Shown in pieces: positions 39,058 to 49,239 of a DNA stretch of 64,000 bases. Under the pieces are notes generated by a model. That model saw only the letters and a program-made list of their open reading frames with translations, searched no databases and was not told the origin of the DNA. How positions within the stretch are numbered: the stretch's first letter is position 1; each line of letters opens with the position of its first letter. The translations under genes were made by a program, and so were the position numbers. Location: the NCBI RefSeq assembly GCF_001440345.1, contig NZ_LJYX01000009.1:140492-204491 (forward strand). The letters are read 5' to 3'. The DNA comes from Colwellia sp. TT2012. GTDB taxonomy: Bacteria > Pseudomonadota > Gammaproteobacteria > Enterobacterales > Alteromonadaceae.

Positions 39058-41328
39058 TTAAATCTTACAAGCGCCGCCAGCACAATTATCATCTTCTAGC
39101 TCAATATTATCACTAGCACCATCTCGGGTATTATGATAATACAAGGTTTTAATGCCTAGTTGATATGCGGTTAAAATGTCTTTTAGAATTTGTTTGATTG
39201 GTACTTTTCCACCTTCAAACTTAGCAGGGTCGTAATTAGTATTGGCTGAAATAGCTTGATCGACAAATTTTTGCATAATACCGACTAACTCCAAGTAACC
39301 TTGGTTGTTAGGAATATTCCACAATAACTCGTAGTTATCTTTAAGTCTTTCATACTCAGGCACTACTTGTTTCAATACCCCGTCTTTACTGGCTTTAATA
39401 CTAATTAAACCGCGTGGCGGTTCAATGCCATTGGTAGCATTGGATATTTGTGATGAAGTTTCTGATGGCATTAATGCGGAAACCGTTGAGTTTCTTACGC
39501 CATACTTTTTAATGCTTACTCGTAAACTTTCCCAATCTAAATGTAATGGCTCACTGGTAATACCATCAATGGTCTTTTTATAAGTATCAATAGGTAATAT
39601 ACCTTGGCTTAAGCGAGTTTCATGAAATTTAGGACAAGCACCTTGCTCTTTCGCTAATTCATTGGATGCTTTTAATAAATAAAACTGAATCGCTTCAAAC
39701 GTACGATGGGTTAGGTTATTCGCGCTACCATTTGAATAATAAAGACCATTTTTTGCTAGGTAATAAGCATAATTGATAACACCGATACCAAGTGTTCTCC
39801 GTGCCATGCTAGCACTTTTTGCAGCAGCAAGCGGGTAGTCTTGGTAATCTAGTAAACAATCTAAGGCACGAACGGCTAGATCGGCTAAACCCTCTAACTC
39901 ATCTAAGGAATCGATAGCGCCTAAGTTAAATGCCGACAGTGTACACAGTGCCACTTCACCTTCTTCATCGTTAATGTCATTCATTGGTTTAGTGGGTAAG
40001 GCAATTTCTAAACACAAGTTGCTTTGACGAATCGGCGCTTTGCTTGGCTCGAATGGACTGTGAGTATTACAGTGGTCGACATTTTGTAAGTATATACGGC
40101 CAGTGCTGGCACGTTCTTGAGCAAACAAGGTAAATAGCTCTATCGCTTTAATACGTTTTTTACGGATAGAATCATCATTTTCATATTGTACATAAAGTTG
40201 TTCAAATTTTTCTTGATCGGCAAAGAAGGCATCGTAAAGGCCCGGTACATCACTTGGGCTAAATAAGGTGATAACCCCACCTTTAATTAAGCGCTGATAC
40301 ATTAGCTTATTAAATTGTACGCCATAATCTAAATGACGCACGCGATTTTCTTCGACACCACGGTTATTTTTTAACACCAGTAAACTTTCAACTTCAAGGT
40401 GCCACAATGGATAGAAGAGAGTCGCAGCACCGCCACGCACGCCGCCTTGTGAACAACTTTTTACTGCGGTTTGGAAATGTTTATAAAATGGAATACAGCC
40501 AGTATGGAAGGCTTCGCCATTACGAATAGAGCTACCTAAAGCACGTATTCTTCCCGCATTAACGCCAATCCCCGCGCGTTGAGAAACATACTTCACAATG
40601 GCACTGGATGTGGCATTAATTGAGTCTAAACTATCACCACATTCGATTAATACACAAGATGAAAATTGGCGGGTAGGTGTACGTACACCAGCCATAATGG
40701 GTGTCGGTAGTGAGATTTTAAAGGTTGAAATAGCATGATAGAAATTCTCTACATACGTTAATCGTGTTTCCTCTGGATACTTTGCAAATAAACAAGCGGC
40801 AACTAACAGGTAAAGAAATTGTGCGCTCTCATAAATTTCACCGGTAACACGGTTTTGTACTAAATATTTACCTTCAAGCTGTTTTACCGCGGCATAACTA
40901 AAGGCTAGATCACGACTATGATCTAAAAACTTTTCCATATGCTCAAAGTCATCTTGACTGTAGTCGGTTAATAAGTGTTGATCATATTTTCCTGCTTCTA
41001 CCATCTTGGTAACGTGGCTATAAAGGGCAGGGGGCTCAAATTGACCATAGGCTTTCTTACGTAAATGGAATACTGCTAACCTTGCCGATAAGTATTGATA
41101 ATCAGGTGATTCTTCTGATATAAGGTCGGCTGCAGATTTTATAATGGTTTCGTGAATATCTTCAGTCTTTATGCCATCATAAAATTGAATATGAGATTTG
41201 AGCTCTACATGAGAAACAGAAACTTTTTCAAGTCCTTCCGCGGCCCAAGCAATAACACGGTGAATTTTTTCAAGGTCAATGGCTTCTTTCTTGCCATTTC
41301 GTTTGGTTACAAAGAGGTTGTTATTCAT
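39058..41328 (-). CDS. nrdA: Class Ia ribonucleotide reductase, alpha subunit
   Basis: 756 residues. NrdA reduces ribonucleoside diphosphates. The N-terminal ATP-cone region is visible (VTKRNGKKEAIDLEKIHRVI). Active-site motifs include RQFSSCVLIECGDS, the NLCLEIALPTKP loop and YGVRNSTVSALMPSETSSQI. The C-terminal redox pair is in DDNCAGGACKI. The start is an ATG preceded by CAGGTACTTC. The unusually long 546-bp upstream region carries NrdR-like boxes and a DnaA box. Confidence 0.96.
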   Translation of the reverse strand: MNNNLFVTKRNGKKEAIDLEKIHRVIAWAAEGLEKVSVSHVELKSHIQFYDGIKTEDIHETIIKSAADLISEESPDYQYLSARLAVFHLRKKAYGQFEPPALYSHVTKMVEAGKYDQHLLTDYSQDDFEHMEKFLDHSRDLAFSYAAVKQLEGKYLVQNRVTGEIYESAQFLYLLVAACLFAKYPEETRLTYVENFYHAISTFKISLPTPIMAGVRTPTRQFSSCVLIECGDSLDSINATSSAIVKYVSQRAGIGVNAGRIRALGSSIRNGEAFHTGCIPFYKHFQTAVKSCSQGGVRGGAATLFYPLWHLEVESLLVLKNNRGVEENRVRHLDYGVQFNKLMYQRLIKGGVITLFSPSDVPGLYDAFFADQEKFEQLYVQYENDDSIRKKRIKAIELFTLFAQERASTGRIYLQNVDHCNTHSPFEPSKAPIRQSNLCLEIALPTKPMNDINDEEGEVALCTLSAFNLGAIDSLDELEGLADLAVRALDCLLDYQDYPLAAAKSASMARRTLGIGVINYAYYLAKNGLYYSNGSANNLTHRTFEAIQFYLLKASNELAKEQGACPKFHETRLSQGILPIDTYKKTIDGITSEPLHLDWESLRVSIKKYGVRNSTVSALMPSETSSQISNATNGIEPPRGLISIKASKDGVLKQVVPEYERLKDNYELLWNIPNNQGYLELVGIMQKFVDQAISANTNYDPAKFEGGKVPIKQILKDILTAYQLGIKTLYYHNTRDGASDNIELEDDNCAGGACKI

Positions 41329-41476
41329 GAAGTACCTGTAAAGAGATTATTGTTATTGCTTATTTATCGTCCCTAATAAAACGGGTCTAAAACGTCCCTA
41401 ATAAAAAACCCCCACTCGTTTGAGCAAATTTGTGCCTTAAAACGTAGTATTTTAAAATAACGACTGAGCAGCAAAT

Positions 41477-41523
41477 GCACAATATCTAGGGTTTTTTATA
41501 ATATCAAACACAAGATAATGGGG
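41477..41523 (-). promoter_or_regulatory. Tandem NrdR-like boxes upstream of nrdA
   Basis: GCACAATATCTAGGGT (41477-41492) matches the NrdR box consensus ACACwATATATwGTGT at 13 of 16 positions, and ACACAAGATAATGGGG (41508-41523) at 12 of 16. Their start-to-start distance is 31 bp, about three helical turns, the spacing typical of paired NrdR boxes. NrdR represses ribonucleotide reductase operons when (d)ATP is high. Confidence 0.65.
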
Positions 41524-41660
41524 TTTTACCTGTTTTGCAAGTGATAAAACATCTTGATCTTTGCCATTTTCATTTTCAAAAAACCGGGGTTAGTGTTGAC
41601 TAACCTAGCAAGACTTTTTCATTTTGGAATTTACTAAAAGCAACGATTATTTTCGTTATT

Positions 41661-41669
41661 TTATCCACA
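41661..41669 (+). promoter_or_regulatory. DnaA box upstream of nrdA
   Basis: TTATCCACA is a perfect match to the high-affinity DnaA box. It lies about 330 bp upstream of the nrdA start. DnaA is known to regulate nrdAB in E. coli. One 9-mer can occur by chance in AT-rich DNA, so the functional call is moderate. Confidence 0.5.
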
Positions 41670-41874
41670 AGTGAATTTTATAAATTATTTTTAGTGAAAA
41701 TTTCTGTTTGCTATCGTGATTTAGTATAACGGGATTAATGTACAGCAATAACAATGACTTATGTTTCTTCGGTTACAGAAGAGTAATGTTTAAACAACTT
41801 GGCTATTAATACAACACTCTTATTCATCACGCTAAACACTAGCATTATTTAATTTAGCTAGGGTCTATCGCTTG

Positions 41875-42618
41875 CTAGCAAAGCTTACGACAACAGATAA
41901 TATAATTAACATCAAGAGAGTCTATCAGTTTGTGATTTCCCGTTAACGGATTGTAGAAGATACCACTAGCATCAATACACTTTAAGTCATGTAATGCTGC
42001 CCAGCTAATAAGTTGTGAAGGGCGAATGAACTTATCATGGTCATGGGTACCGTCAGGAACAATTTTTAAGATTTTTTCGGCAGCAACTATGGCCAGTAAA
42101 TACGACTTTATACTCTTATTTAGCGTTGAAAAGAAGATCAAACCACCCGGTTTAACTAAGGTGGCACACGCTTGCACAACTGAAGCTGGGTCAGGCACAT
42201 GTTCAAGCATTTCCATACAGGTTACTATATCAAACTTTTCACTACAGTCTTGCGCCTTTTCTTCTGCGGTAATTTTCTGATAATTTATTGATAAACCTGT
42301 TTCTAACGCATGTAATTTAGCAACATTTAAGGGTTCCATGCCCATATCAATCCCGGTGACTTTAGCACCTAACTTTGTTAATGATTCAGATAAAATACCA
42401 CCGCCGCAGCCTACATCGATGACTTGCTTATCATACAAACCATTATTTGCTTGAGTGTCGTTATCTAGCCAAGCAATATGTTGGCATATAAATTGTACTC
42501 TTAATGGGTTGATTTGATGTAAGGGTTTAAAGTCACCCTTTAAATCCCACCATTGGCTGGCAATTTTATTAAATTTTTCAATTTCATCTTCATTTACGTT
42601 AAGTGGTTTGGTTGACAT
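41875..42618 (-). CDS. ubiG: Ubiquinone biosynthesis O-methyltransferase UbiG
   Basis: 247 residues. UbiG carries out the two O-methylation steps of ubiquinone synthesis with S-adenosylmethionine. The N-terminus NVNEDEIEKFNKIASQWWDL and KPLHQINPLRVQFI are diagnostic for UbiG. The SAM site shows VIDVGCGGGILSESL, and later motifs are TCMEMLEHVPDP and GGLIFFSTLN. It is divergent from gyrA, the same neighbour as in E. coli. Confidence 0.95.
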   Translation of the reverse strand: MSTKPLNVNEDEIEKFNKIASQWWDLKGDFKPLHQINPLRVQFICQHIAWLDNDTQANNGLYDKQVIDVGCGGGILSESLTKLGAKVTGIDMGMEPLNVAKLHALETGLSINYQKITAEEKAQDCSEKFDIVTCMEMLEHVPDPASVVQACATLVKPGGLIFFSTLNKSIKSYLLAIVAAEKILKIVPDGTHDHDKFIRPSQLISWAALHDLKCIDASGIFYNPLTGNHKLIDSLDVNYIICCRKLC

Positions 42619-42930
42619 ATTATTTTAAGCTTCAAGTTAAATTTTAATTATTTCATTCTAAACCAAAGTTATTTTCAAACAAAGGGTATAGATCAAATCA
42701 AGGCTATTTTGTTGCTTTTTTAAACTGATTATAACCCCTTAAAAATGCTTTAAATAAAGCGGTATGGCATCAAACATTTTTATGCTAGTATGCTGCGTTG
42801 ATTACTATTATTAGTGTCTATTAGATAACAATAAAATCTTTAAAATACCGTTTTTCAAGATGCTTATTTAGCCTAGCTATATTAGAGATGCTGTTAAACA
42901 AAAGAATTAGTTAAGGGATACCATCGATTT
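42619..42930. other. Divergent ubiG-gyrA promoter region
   Basis: 312 bp of AT-rich sequence without an ORF. A TATGCT hexamer at 42789-42794 (and another at 42781-42786), with TGGCAT 18 bp upstream of the former, is a plausible but weak gyrA promoter, leaving a leader of about 130 bp. Nothing else is recognisable. Confidence 0.4.
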
Positions 42931-45657
42931 ATGTCCGATCTGGCCAAACAAATAGTTCCAGTTAATATTGAAGATGAACTAAAAACCTCCTATTTAGATT
43001 ATGCCATGAGCGTAATAGTTGGGCGTGCATTGCCTGATGTTCGTGATGGCTTAAAACCTGTACATCGCCGGGTATTATTTGCCATGGATGTCTTAGGTAA
43101 TGATTGGAACAAACCGTATAAGAAATCAGCCCGTGTGGTTGGTGATGTTATTGGTAAATATCACCCCCATGGTGATACGGCTGTTTACGATACCATCGTT
43201 CGTATGGCGCAACCATTTTCATTACGTTACATGCTTATAGACGGGCAGGGTAACTTTGGTTCTGTTGATGGTGATAGTGCCGCGGCAATGCGTTATACCG
43301 AAATCCGTATGTCTAAAATCGCCCATTCTATTTTAGCTGACTTAGATAAAGAAACCGTTGATTTTGTGCCTAACTATGATGGCACTGAATTTATTCCTGT
43401 GGTTATGCCAACTCGCATACCTAATTTATTAGTCAATGGTAGTTCGGGTATTGCTGTGGGTATGGCGACCAATATTCCTCCGCATAATTTGACTGAAGTC
43501 ATCAATGGCTGTTTAGCGCTTATTGAAAACAGTGAAATATCTTTTGAACAGTTATTGGAATATATCCCAGGCCCTGACTTTCCAACAGCGGGTATTATCA
43601 GCGGTCGTGCGGGTATCGAAGAAGCATACCGTACAGGTCGAGGTAAAATAAAGATTCGTGCGCGTGCCAGCATTGAAGTGCATGAAACTACGGGTAAAGA
43701 AACCATTATTGTTCATGAATTACCTTACCAAGTAAATAAAGCTCGCCTTATTGAAAAAATGGCAGAATTGGTGAAAGATAAACGTCTAGAAGGTGTTTCT
43801 GCACTACGTGATGAGTCAGATAAAGACGGCATGCGGATGGTTATCGAAATTAAGCGTGGTGAAGTCGGTGAAGTTGTTTTAAACAATTTATACAAGCTGA
43901 CACAAATGCAGATTTCTTTTGGTTTTAATATGGTGGCATTAACTAACTGTCAACCAAAACTATTTAACATTAAAGAAATGCTTGAAGAGTTTGTTTTACA
44001 TCGTCGTGAAGTGGTAACCCGCAGAACTATTTTTGAATTAAAGAAAGCACGCGAGCGTGCTCATATCTTAGAAGGCTTATCGATTGCCTTAATAAATATT
44101 GACCCGATCATTGAATTAATTAAAAATTCAAACAATAGAAAAGATTCCGAAGAAAAACTTATTGCCCAAGGGTGGGCATTAGGTGCAGTAGCCGATATGC
44201 TTAGCGCGTCAGGCAATGATGCCGCACGCCCTGAGTGGTTAGAAGCAGAATACGGTATTCGTGATGGTTTATATTATTTGACCGCAGAACAAGCAAAAGC
44301 CATCGTGGACTTGCAGTTATATAAATTATCTGGCATGGAACACGAAAAGATTTTAAGCGAGTACAAAACGCTATTAGAGATAATTGCGGAATTACTGCAT
44401 ATTTTGACTACGCCAGCACGTTTAATGGAAATTATTTGTGAAGAGCTTATTGCTATTCGTGAAGAATTTGGCGATGAGCGTCGAACTGAAATCACGGATG
44501 CTTCCCTTGATTTATCGTTAGAAGATTTAATCACTGAAGAAGATGTTGTCGTGACCTTATCACACGAAGGTTATGTTAAGTACCAAATATTAAGTGATTA
44601 CGAAGCTCAGCGTCGTGGTGGTAAAGGCAAAGCGGCAACTAAGATGAAGGAAGAAGACTTCATCGAACGTTTATTAGTGGCGAATACCCATGACACCATC
44701 TTATGTTTCTCAGATCGTGGTAAATTATATTGGTTGAAAGTTTACCAATTACCGTTAGCAAGTCGTACTGCCAGAGGTAGACCGATTGTAAACATCTTAC
44801 CATTAGAAAGTAATGAACGTATTACTGCTATTTTACCCGTACGTGAATATGAAGATGATAAATTTATCATTATGGCCACTGCTTCGGGCACCGTTAAGAA
44901 AACGCCATTGAAGGCTTATTCAAATCAACGTGCCAATGGCATCATTGCTTTGAATTTGCGTGATGACGATACCTTAATTGGTGTCGATATTACTAACGGT
45001 GAAAACGATATAATGCTTTTCTCTGATGCAGGTAAAGTTGTGCGTTTCAATGAAAAAGCTCGTGATAGCGAAACAGGTGAAGTTAAAATTGACCCTGAAA
45101 CTGGCGAAGAAATACTAGCCTTACGCTCCATTGGTCGTACAGGTACAGGTGTTCGTGGTATTCGACTTGACGGTGATCAAAAAGTTGTTTCGCTTATTGT
45201 GCCGAAAAATAATGGTGCCATTCTAACCATTACCGAAAATGGTTTTGGTAAGCGTACTGAATTAGCAGAATATCCAGCGAAAAGTAGAGCAACGAAAGGT
45301 GTTGTTTCTATTAAAGTCAGTGAACGTAATGGTAAAGTTGTTGGCGCGGTGCAAGTTGAAGAACTTGATGAGATCATGCTCATTACCGATAACGGCACCT
45401 TAGTACGGACTCGCGTCAATGAGGTTAGTGTTATTGGCCGTAATACTCAAGGGGTACGACTGATTCGTACTGCAGAGGATGAACATGTGGTTGCACTACA
45501 ACGTATTGACGAAATTGAGGAGCCCGAACCAGTTGAAGACGTTGCTGAGGGTGACGATATAGTTGAAACAAGTGCCGAGCCCAATTCCGAAAACAGCCCA
45601 GAGCATAGCGCTGAGCAGGATAGTACAGATAGCACACAAGACGACAAGCAAGAATAA
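42931..45657 (+). CDS. gyrA: DNA gyrase subunit A
   Basis: 908 residues. GyrA breaks and rejoins DNA during negative supercoiling. The catalytic tyrosine is in [12 protein letters not shown] and the QRDR reads [13 protein letters not shown], with Thr at position 83 (E. coli Ser83; as I recall, Thr is also native in Pseudomonas aeruginosa). The GyrA-box QRRGGKGK opens the C-terminal beta-pinwheel of DNA-wrapping repeats. The tail is acidic and Ser/Glu rich. A terminator follows. Confidence 0.97.
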   Translation: MSDLAKQIVPVNIEDELKTSYLDYAMSVIVGRALPDVRDGLKPVHRRVLFAMDVLGNDWNKPYKKSARVVGDVIGKYHPHGDTAVYDTIVRMAQPFSLRYMLIDGQGNFGSVDGDSAAAMRYTEIRMSKIAHSILADLDKETVDFVPNYDGTEFIPVVMPTRIPNLLVNGSSGIAVGMATNIPPHNLTEVINGCLALIENSEISFEQLLEYIPGPDFPTAGIISGRAGIEEAYRTGRGKIKIRARASIEVHETTGKETIIVHELPYQVNKARLIEKMAELVKDKRLEGVSALRDESDKDGMRMVIEIKRGEVGEVVLNNLYKLTQMQISFGFNMVALTNCQPKLFNIKEMLEEFVLHRREVVTRRTIFELKKARERAHILEGLSIALINIDPIIELIKNSNNRKDSEEKLIAQGWALGAVADMLSASGNDAARPEWLEAEYGIRDGLYYLTAEQAKAIVDLQLYKLSGMEHEKILSEYKTLLEIIAELLHILTTPARLMEIICEELIAIREEFGDERRTEITDASLDLSLEDLITEEDVVVTLSHEGYVKYQILSDYEAQRRGGKGKAATKMKEEDFIERLLVANTHDTILCFSDRGKLYWLKVYQLPLASRTARGRPIVNILPLESNERITAILPVREYEDDKFIIMATASGTVKKTPLKAYSNQRANGIIALNLRDDDTLIGVDITNGENDIMLFSDAGKVVRFNEKARDSETGEVKIDPETGEEILALRSIGRTGTGVRGIRLDGDQKVVSLIVPKNNGAILTITENGFGKRTELAEYPAKSRATKGVVSIKVSERNGKVVGAVQVEELDEIMLITDNGTLVRTRVNEVSVIGRNTQGVRLIRTAEDEHVVALQRIDEIEEPEPVEDVAEGDDIVETSAEPNSENSPEHSAEQDSTDSTQDDKQE

Positions 45658-45674
45658 TTGTTGTAGTAAAATTT

Positions 45675-45703
45675 AAAAGGGCGGCTAATCACCGCCTTTT
45701 TTA
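45675..45703 (+). terminator. Rho-independent terminator after gyrA
   Basis: AAAAGGGCGG ... CCGCCTTTTTT forms a GC-rich stem with an A-run before and a T-run after, 18 bp past the gyrA stop. Confidence 0.9.
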
Positions 45704-45727
45704 ATGTGATTTTATTAGTGAAATACT

Positions 45728-45775
45728 ATTTTAAATAGTATTTTAAATAGTATTTTAAATAGTATTTTAAATAGT
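45728..45775. repeat. Four perfect 12-bp tandem repeats directly upstream of the serC ribosome binding site
   Basis: ATTTTAAATAGT occurs four times head to tail, and a partial ACT precedes the array. Each unit with its neighbour forms the near-palindrome ACTATTTTAAATAGT, so the array can fold. The last copy abuts GGGAAGG, the serC ribosome binding site. It lies between the gyrA terminator and serC, where the serC promoter must also be. Confidence 0.95.
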
Positions 45776-45785
45776 GGGAAGGATA

Positions 45786-46874
45786 ATGTCTGAAGTATTT
45801 AATTTTTGTGCTGGCCCAGCTATGTTACCGACAGCGGTAATGGCAAAAGCACAGCAAGAGTTTGTTAATTGGCAAGACACTGGTAGCTCTGTAATGGAAC
45901 TAAGTCACCGTAGTGGTATTTATATCGCTATGGCTGAAAAAGCAGAAGCAGACTTGCGTGAGTTGATGTCTATTCCTGATAATTACCAAGTATTGTTTTG
46001 CCATGGTGGCGGACGAGGACAATTTTCTGCGGTACCACTTAACTTGTTGCCTCAGGGTAAGTCTGCGGATTACATTGTCTCAGGCTCGTGGTCAAAAGCG
46101 GCGGCTGTTGAAGCAAAAAACTTCGGTGATATTAATACCATTAATATCATCCAAGACAATGATATTAGCTCAAGCCTTTTAGCCAGTTCAGACTGGCCAC
46201 TCAATCCCGATGCTGCTTATGTCCATTACTGTCCCAATGAAACCGTTAATGGTCTTGAAATTAATACGATTCCAGAAACCCATGGTGTGCCTTTAGTTGC
46301 TGATATGTCATCAACTATTTTATCCCATGAAGTGGATGTCAGTAAGTTTGGTTTAATTTACGCGGGGGCACAAAAAAATATTGGTCCATCCGGTTTAACC
46401 ATTGTGATTATTCGAGAAGATTTACTTGGTCATGCACAAATAGCAACGCCATGTATTATGAATTATAAAACATCTGCCGATCATAATTCTATGTATAACA
46501 CGCCGCCAACGTATGCTTGGTATCTTGCCGGTCTGGTCTTTCAGTGGCTCAAAGAGTTAGGCGGGGTAAAGGCAATGGCTAAAGTAAATCAAGTTAAAGC
46601 TGAGCTATTGTATCAAGCTATCGATAAAAGTGACTTCTACCTTAATCACATAGAAAGTCAGTATCGTAGCAAGATGAATATTCCTTTTTGGCTTAAAGAT
46701 GACAGCTTAAATAGTAAGTTTTTAAGTGAATCTGAGGCTGCGGGTTTAATGGCGCTAGAAGGCCATAGAATGGTTGGCGGTATGCGGGCAAGCATTTATA
46801 ACGCCATGCCACTGGCAGGTGTGCAAGCCCTTGTTACCTTTATGGCAAAGTTTGAGCAAGAAAATAAAAGTTAG
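45786..46874 (+). CDS. serC: Phosphoserine aminotransferase
   Basis: SerC is the PLP enzyme of serine synthesis, also used in pyridoxine synthesis. [11 protein letters not shown] opens the protein, [15 protein letters not shown] and the PLP-lysine region [13 protein letters not shown] are typical, and [12 protein letters not shown] lies near the end. I chose ATG 45786 with GGGAAGG upstream. A GTG at 45774 would start inside the 12-bp repeat array. At 362 residues it has the normal size. The serC-aroA-cmk-rpsA-ihfB order matches the E. coli locus. Confidence 0.96.
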   Translation: MSEVFNFCAGPAMLPTAVMAKAQQEFVNWQDTGSSVMELSHRSGIYIAMAEKAEADLRELMSIPDNYQVLFCHGGGRGQFSAVPLNLLPQGKSADYIVSGSWSKAAAVEAKNFGDINTINIIQDNDISSSLLASSDWPLNPDAAYVHYCPNETVNGLEINTIPETHGVPLVADMSSTILSHEVDVSKFGLIYAGAQKNIGPSGLTIVIIREDLLGHAQIATPCIMNYKTSADHNSMYNTPPTYAWYLAGLVFQWLKELGGVKAMAKVNQVKAELLYQAIDKSDFYLNHIESQYRSKMNIPFWLKDDSLNSKFLSESEAAGLMALEGHRMVGGMRASIYNAMPLAGVQALVTFMAKFEQENKS

Positions 46875-46954
46875 TGGCTCTTACTTAACAATAAAACAAA
46901 TAAAAATGATTTTTAACACTTTCTAGAACAATATTATTAATAGTTGGAATATCC

Positions 46955-48304
46955 ATGTCTCAAGCAAAAAAGGCGTTAACCTTTACTACTCGCCCTGGTC
47001 ATAGCGTTTCAGGTGATATTATAGTACCTGGCGATAAATCAGTTTCTCATCGCTCAATCATGTTTGGTTCATTAGCCAATGGTACTACCCATATTAAAGG
47101 CTTTTTACCAGGACAAGATTGTTTAGCGACTATGAATTGCTTTAAAGCGATGGGCATAGAAATTGAAGGGCCAGATAGCGATCATAATGTGACTGTTCAC
47201 GGTAAAGGCTTACATGGCTTATCACAGCCGAAAGAACAGCTTGATATTGGCAACTCAGGTACCTCTATTCGTTTGCTTTCGGGCATCTTAGCTGGGCAGC
47301 AGTTTAGTTCTTCTATGGCCGGTGATGTCTCCTTAAATACACGCCCTATGGCACGTGTCGTTGAGCCATTACAATTAATGGCGGCTAATATAAGTGCACG
47401 TGAAGATGGCACACCACCGGTTCATTGCCACGGATCTAGTGGTAAGCTTAAGGCTATAGATTACCTTTTACCTATGGCTAGTGCACAAGTTAAATCATGT
47501 ATTTTACTTGCTGGCATGTATGCAGAGGGCACAACAACTGTAACAGAGCCTGGTATTACCCGAGATCATACCGAGCGTATGTTAACCGCTTTTGGTTACC
47601 CAGTTACCGTTGAAAAAAATATTGACGGAGACGAACAAAAAACACGTATTTCTATTGAAGGTGGCCATGAGCTGACCGCTTGTGATATTCAAGTACCAGG
47701 CGACATTTCTTCAGCAACCTTCTTTATGGTGGCAGGACTTATTGCCAAGTCGGGTGAGATCACCATACGTAATGTAGGCATGAACCCAACCCGCATCGGT
47801 GCTATAAATATTTTAAAAGCTATGCAAGGTAATTTAACCATTATCAATGAACGCATGGCTGGAGGTGAGCCCGTTGCTGATATTGTTGTTAAAGCATCGA
47901 AATTACAGGGCATAGATATTAGTGAACGTGATGTGCCGCTCGCTATCGATGAATTTCCAGCAATATTTATTGCCGCAGCCTGTGCTAATGGTACAACGAG
48001 ATTACGCGGCGCAGAAGAGTTAAGAGTAAAAGAAAGTGATCGTATACAGGCCATGGCTGACGGCCTTATTGAACTTGGTATAGAGTGTACTGTTTTTGCC
48101 GATGGTATTGACATTACTGGTGGTGAAATCGGTTCAGGTACGATTCATAGTCATGATGATCACCGAATCGCTATGTCATTTGCTATTAGTTCATTAAGAG
48201 CAACCGGTAGTATTACTATTTTAGATTGTGATAATGTAGCCACCTCTTTTCCTAATTTTGTTAGTTTAGCTAATGAAGTTGGTTTATCCATTACTCAAGC
48301 GTAA
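46955..48304 (+). CDS. aroA: 3-phosphoshikimate 1-carboxyvinyltransferase (EPSP synthase), class II type
   Basis: 449 residues. AroA joins shikimate-3-phosphate and PEP on the way to chorismate. PGDKSVSHRSIMFGSLANGT, GNSGTSIRLLSGILAG, LLPMASAQVKSCILLAGM, RDHTERML, GMNPTRIG and ELRVKESDR are visible. These include the four motifs used to define class II enzymes (GDKx, SAQxK, RxHxE, a TR motif). The E. coli class I form instead has KSVSNR and GNAGTAMRPL. The sequence reads more like the Bacillus protein although the neighbourhood is gammaproteobacterial. Confidence 0.95.
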   Translation: MSQAKKALTFTTRPGHSVSGDIIVPGDKSVSHRSIMFGSLANGTTHIKGFLPGQDCLATMNCFKAMGIEIEGPDSDHNVTVHGKGLHGLSQPKEQLDIGNSGTSIRLLSGILAGQQFSSSMAGDVSLNTRPMARVVEPLQLMAANISAREDGTPPVHCHGSSGKLKAIDYLLPMASAQVKSCILLAGMYAEGTTTVTEPGITRDHTERMLTAFGYPVTVEKNIDGDEQKTRISIEGGHELTACDIQVPGDISSATFFMVAGLIAKSGEITIRNVGMNPTRIGAINILKAMQGNLTIINERMAGGEPVADIVVKASKLQGIDISERDVPLAIDEFPAIFIAAACANGTTRLRGAEELRVKESDRIQAMADGLIELGIECTVFADGIDITGGEIGSGTIHSHDDHRIAMSFAISSLRATGSITILDCDNVATSFPNFVSLANEVGLSITQA

Positions 48305-48407
48305 GTTAGGGTGATAATGTTACAAATCAACAGAGTGTTGTCGCGTTAAATTGTTTATAATGCTTTAAAATGAATAACGTACTGTGGCGTAAAGAAAGGA
48401 AAACTAT

Positions 48408-49088
48408 ATGAATGAAAAATTCCCCATTATTACCATTGATGGTCCAAGTGGTGCAGGTAAGGGGACCGTTGCTAGGATAGTAGCGGATCAATTGGGCTGG
48501 CATCTGCTCGATAGTGGTGCTATTTACCGTGTCTTAGCGGTGGCAATTCAGCATCATCAACTCTCCTTAGATGATGAAGAGCCGCTTATCCCTATGGCTG
48601 CCCACTTAGATGTGCAATTTGAAATTAATAATCAAGGTGAAGGAACCGTTATTTTAGAAGGCGAGAATGTTACCGATATTATTCGTACCGAAGAAATCGG
48701 TGAGTTAGCTTCAAAAGTGGCTGCCTTTCCTCGTGTTAGAGAGGCATTGTTACGCAGACAACGCGCTTTTAGTGTTAGTCCTGGCTTAGTTGCCGATGGC
48801 CGAGATATGGGCACAGTCGTTTTCCCGCAAGCTGAAGTGAAAATATTTTTAACTGCCAGCGCAGAAGAACGCGCGCAAAGACGATTTAATCAGTTGAAAG
48901 AAAAGGGCTTTGATGTTAAAATCGGCCGCCTTTTGGATGATATACGTCAGCGTGATGAGCGAGATCAAAATCGTGAAGTTGCTCCGCTTATCCCCGCAGA
49001 GGGTGCGTTAATGATTGATTCTACTGATATTTCCATTACGGAAGTGGTTAATAAAATCCTGTCGTTTGCCAATGGCAAGTTAACGTAA
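48408..49088 (+). CDS. cmk: Cytidylate kinase
   Basis: 226 residues. Cmk phosphorylates CMP and dCMP. The P-loop [25 protein letters not shown] (substrate pocket), [20 protein letters not shown] and the lid [11 protein letters not shown] are all present. Length and position between aroA and rpsA match the standard locus. ATG is preceded by GAAAGGAAAAC. Confidence 0.97.
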   Translation: MNEKFPIITIDGPSGAGKGTVARIVADQLGWHLLDSGAIYRVLAVAIQHHQLSLDDEEPLIPMAAHLDVQFEINNQGEGTVILEGENVTDIIRTEEIGELASKVAAFPRVREALLRRQRAFSVSPGLVADGRDMGTVVFPQAEVKIFLTASAEERAQRRFNQLKEKGFDVKIGRLLDDIRQRDERDQNREVAPLIPAEGALMIDSTDISITEVVNKILSFANGKLT

Positions 49089-49239
49089 AACAACCAGCTT
49101 TAAGCTAGCTTAATCATTAATACCTGCTAGCATTAAAGAACTTTTATTTGAAAGCCTACTGTATGGATGCACTGGGCATACTTAACCACCCCATGAAACA
49201 ATGACGTTGACTGGATTAATAGCTGAGTTATTACAAGTT

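Larger units (their letters stand above)
41329..41874. other. Long regulatory region upstream of nrdA
   Basis: Both flanking genes (nrdA and ubiG) are on the minus strand, so this 546-bp gap is essentially the nrdA upstream region. It contains two NrdR-like boxes (41477-41523) and a perfect DnaA box (41661-41669), listed separately. A 10-bp inverted repeat, TAAAAAACCC (41402-41411) and GGGTTTTTTA (41489-41498), spans the promoter-proximal part and could fold the leader. I see no ORF. Confidence 0.6.
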
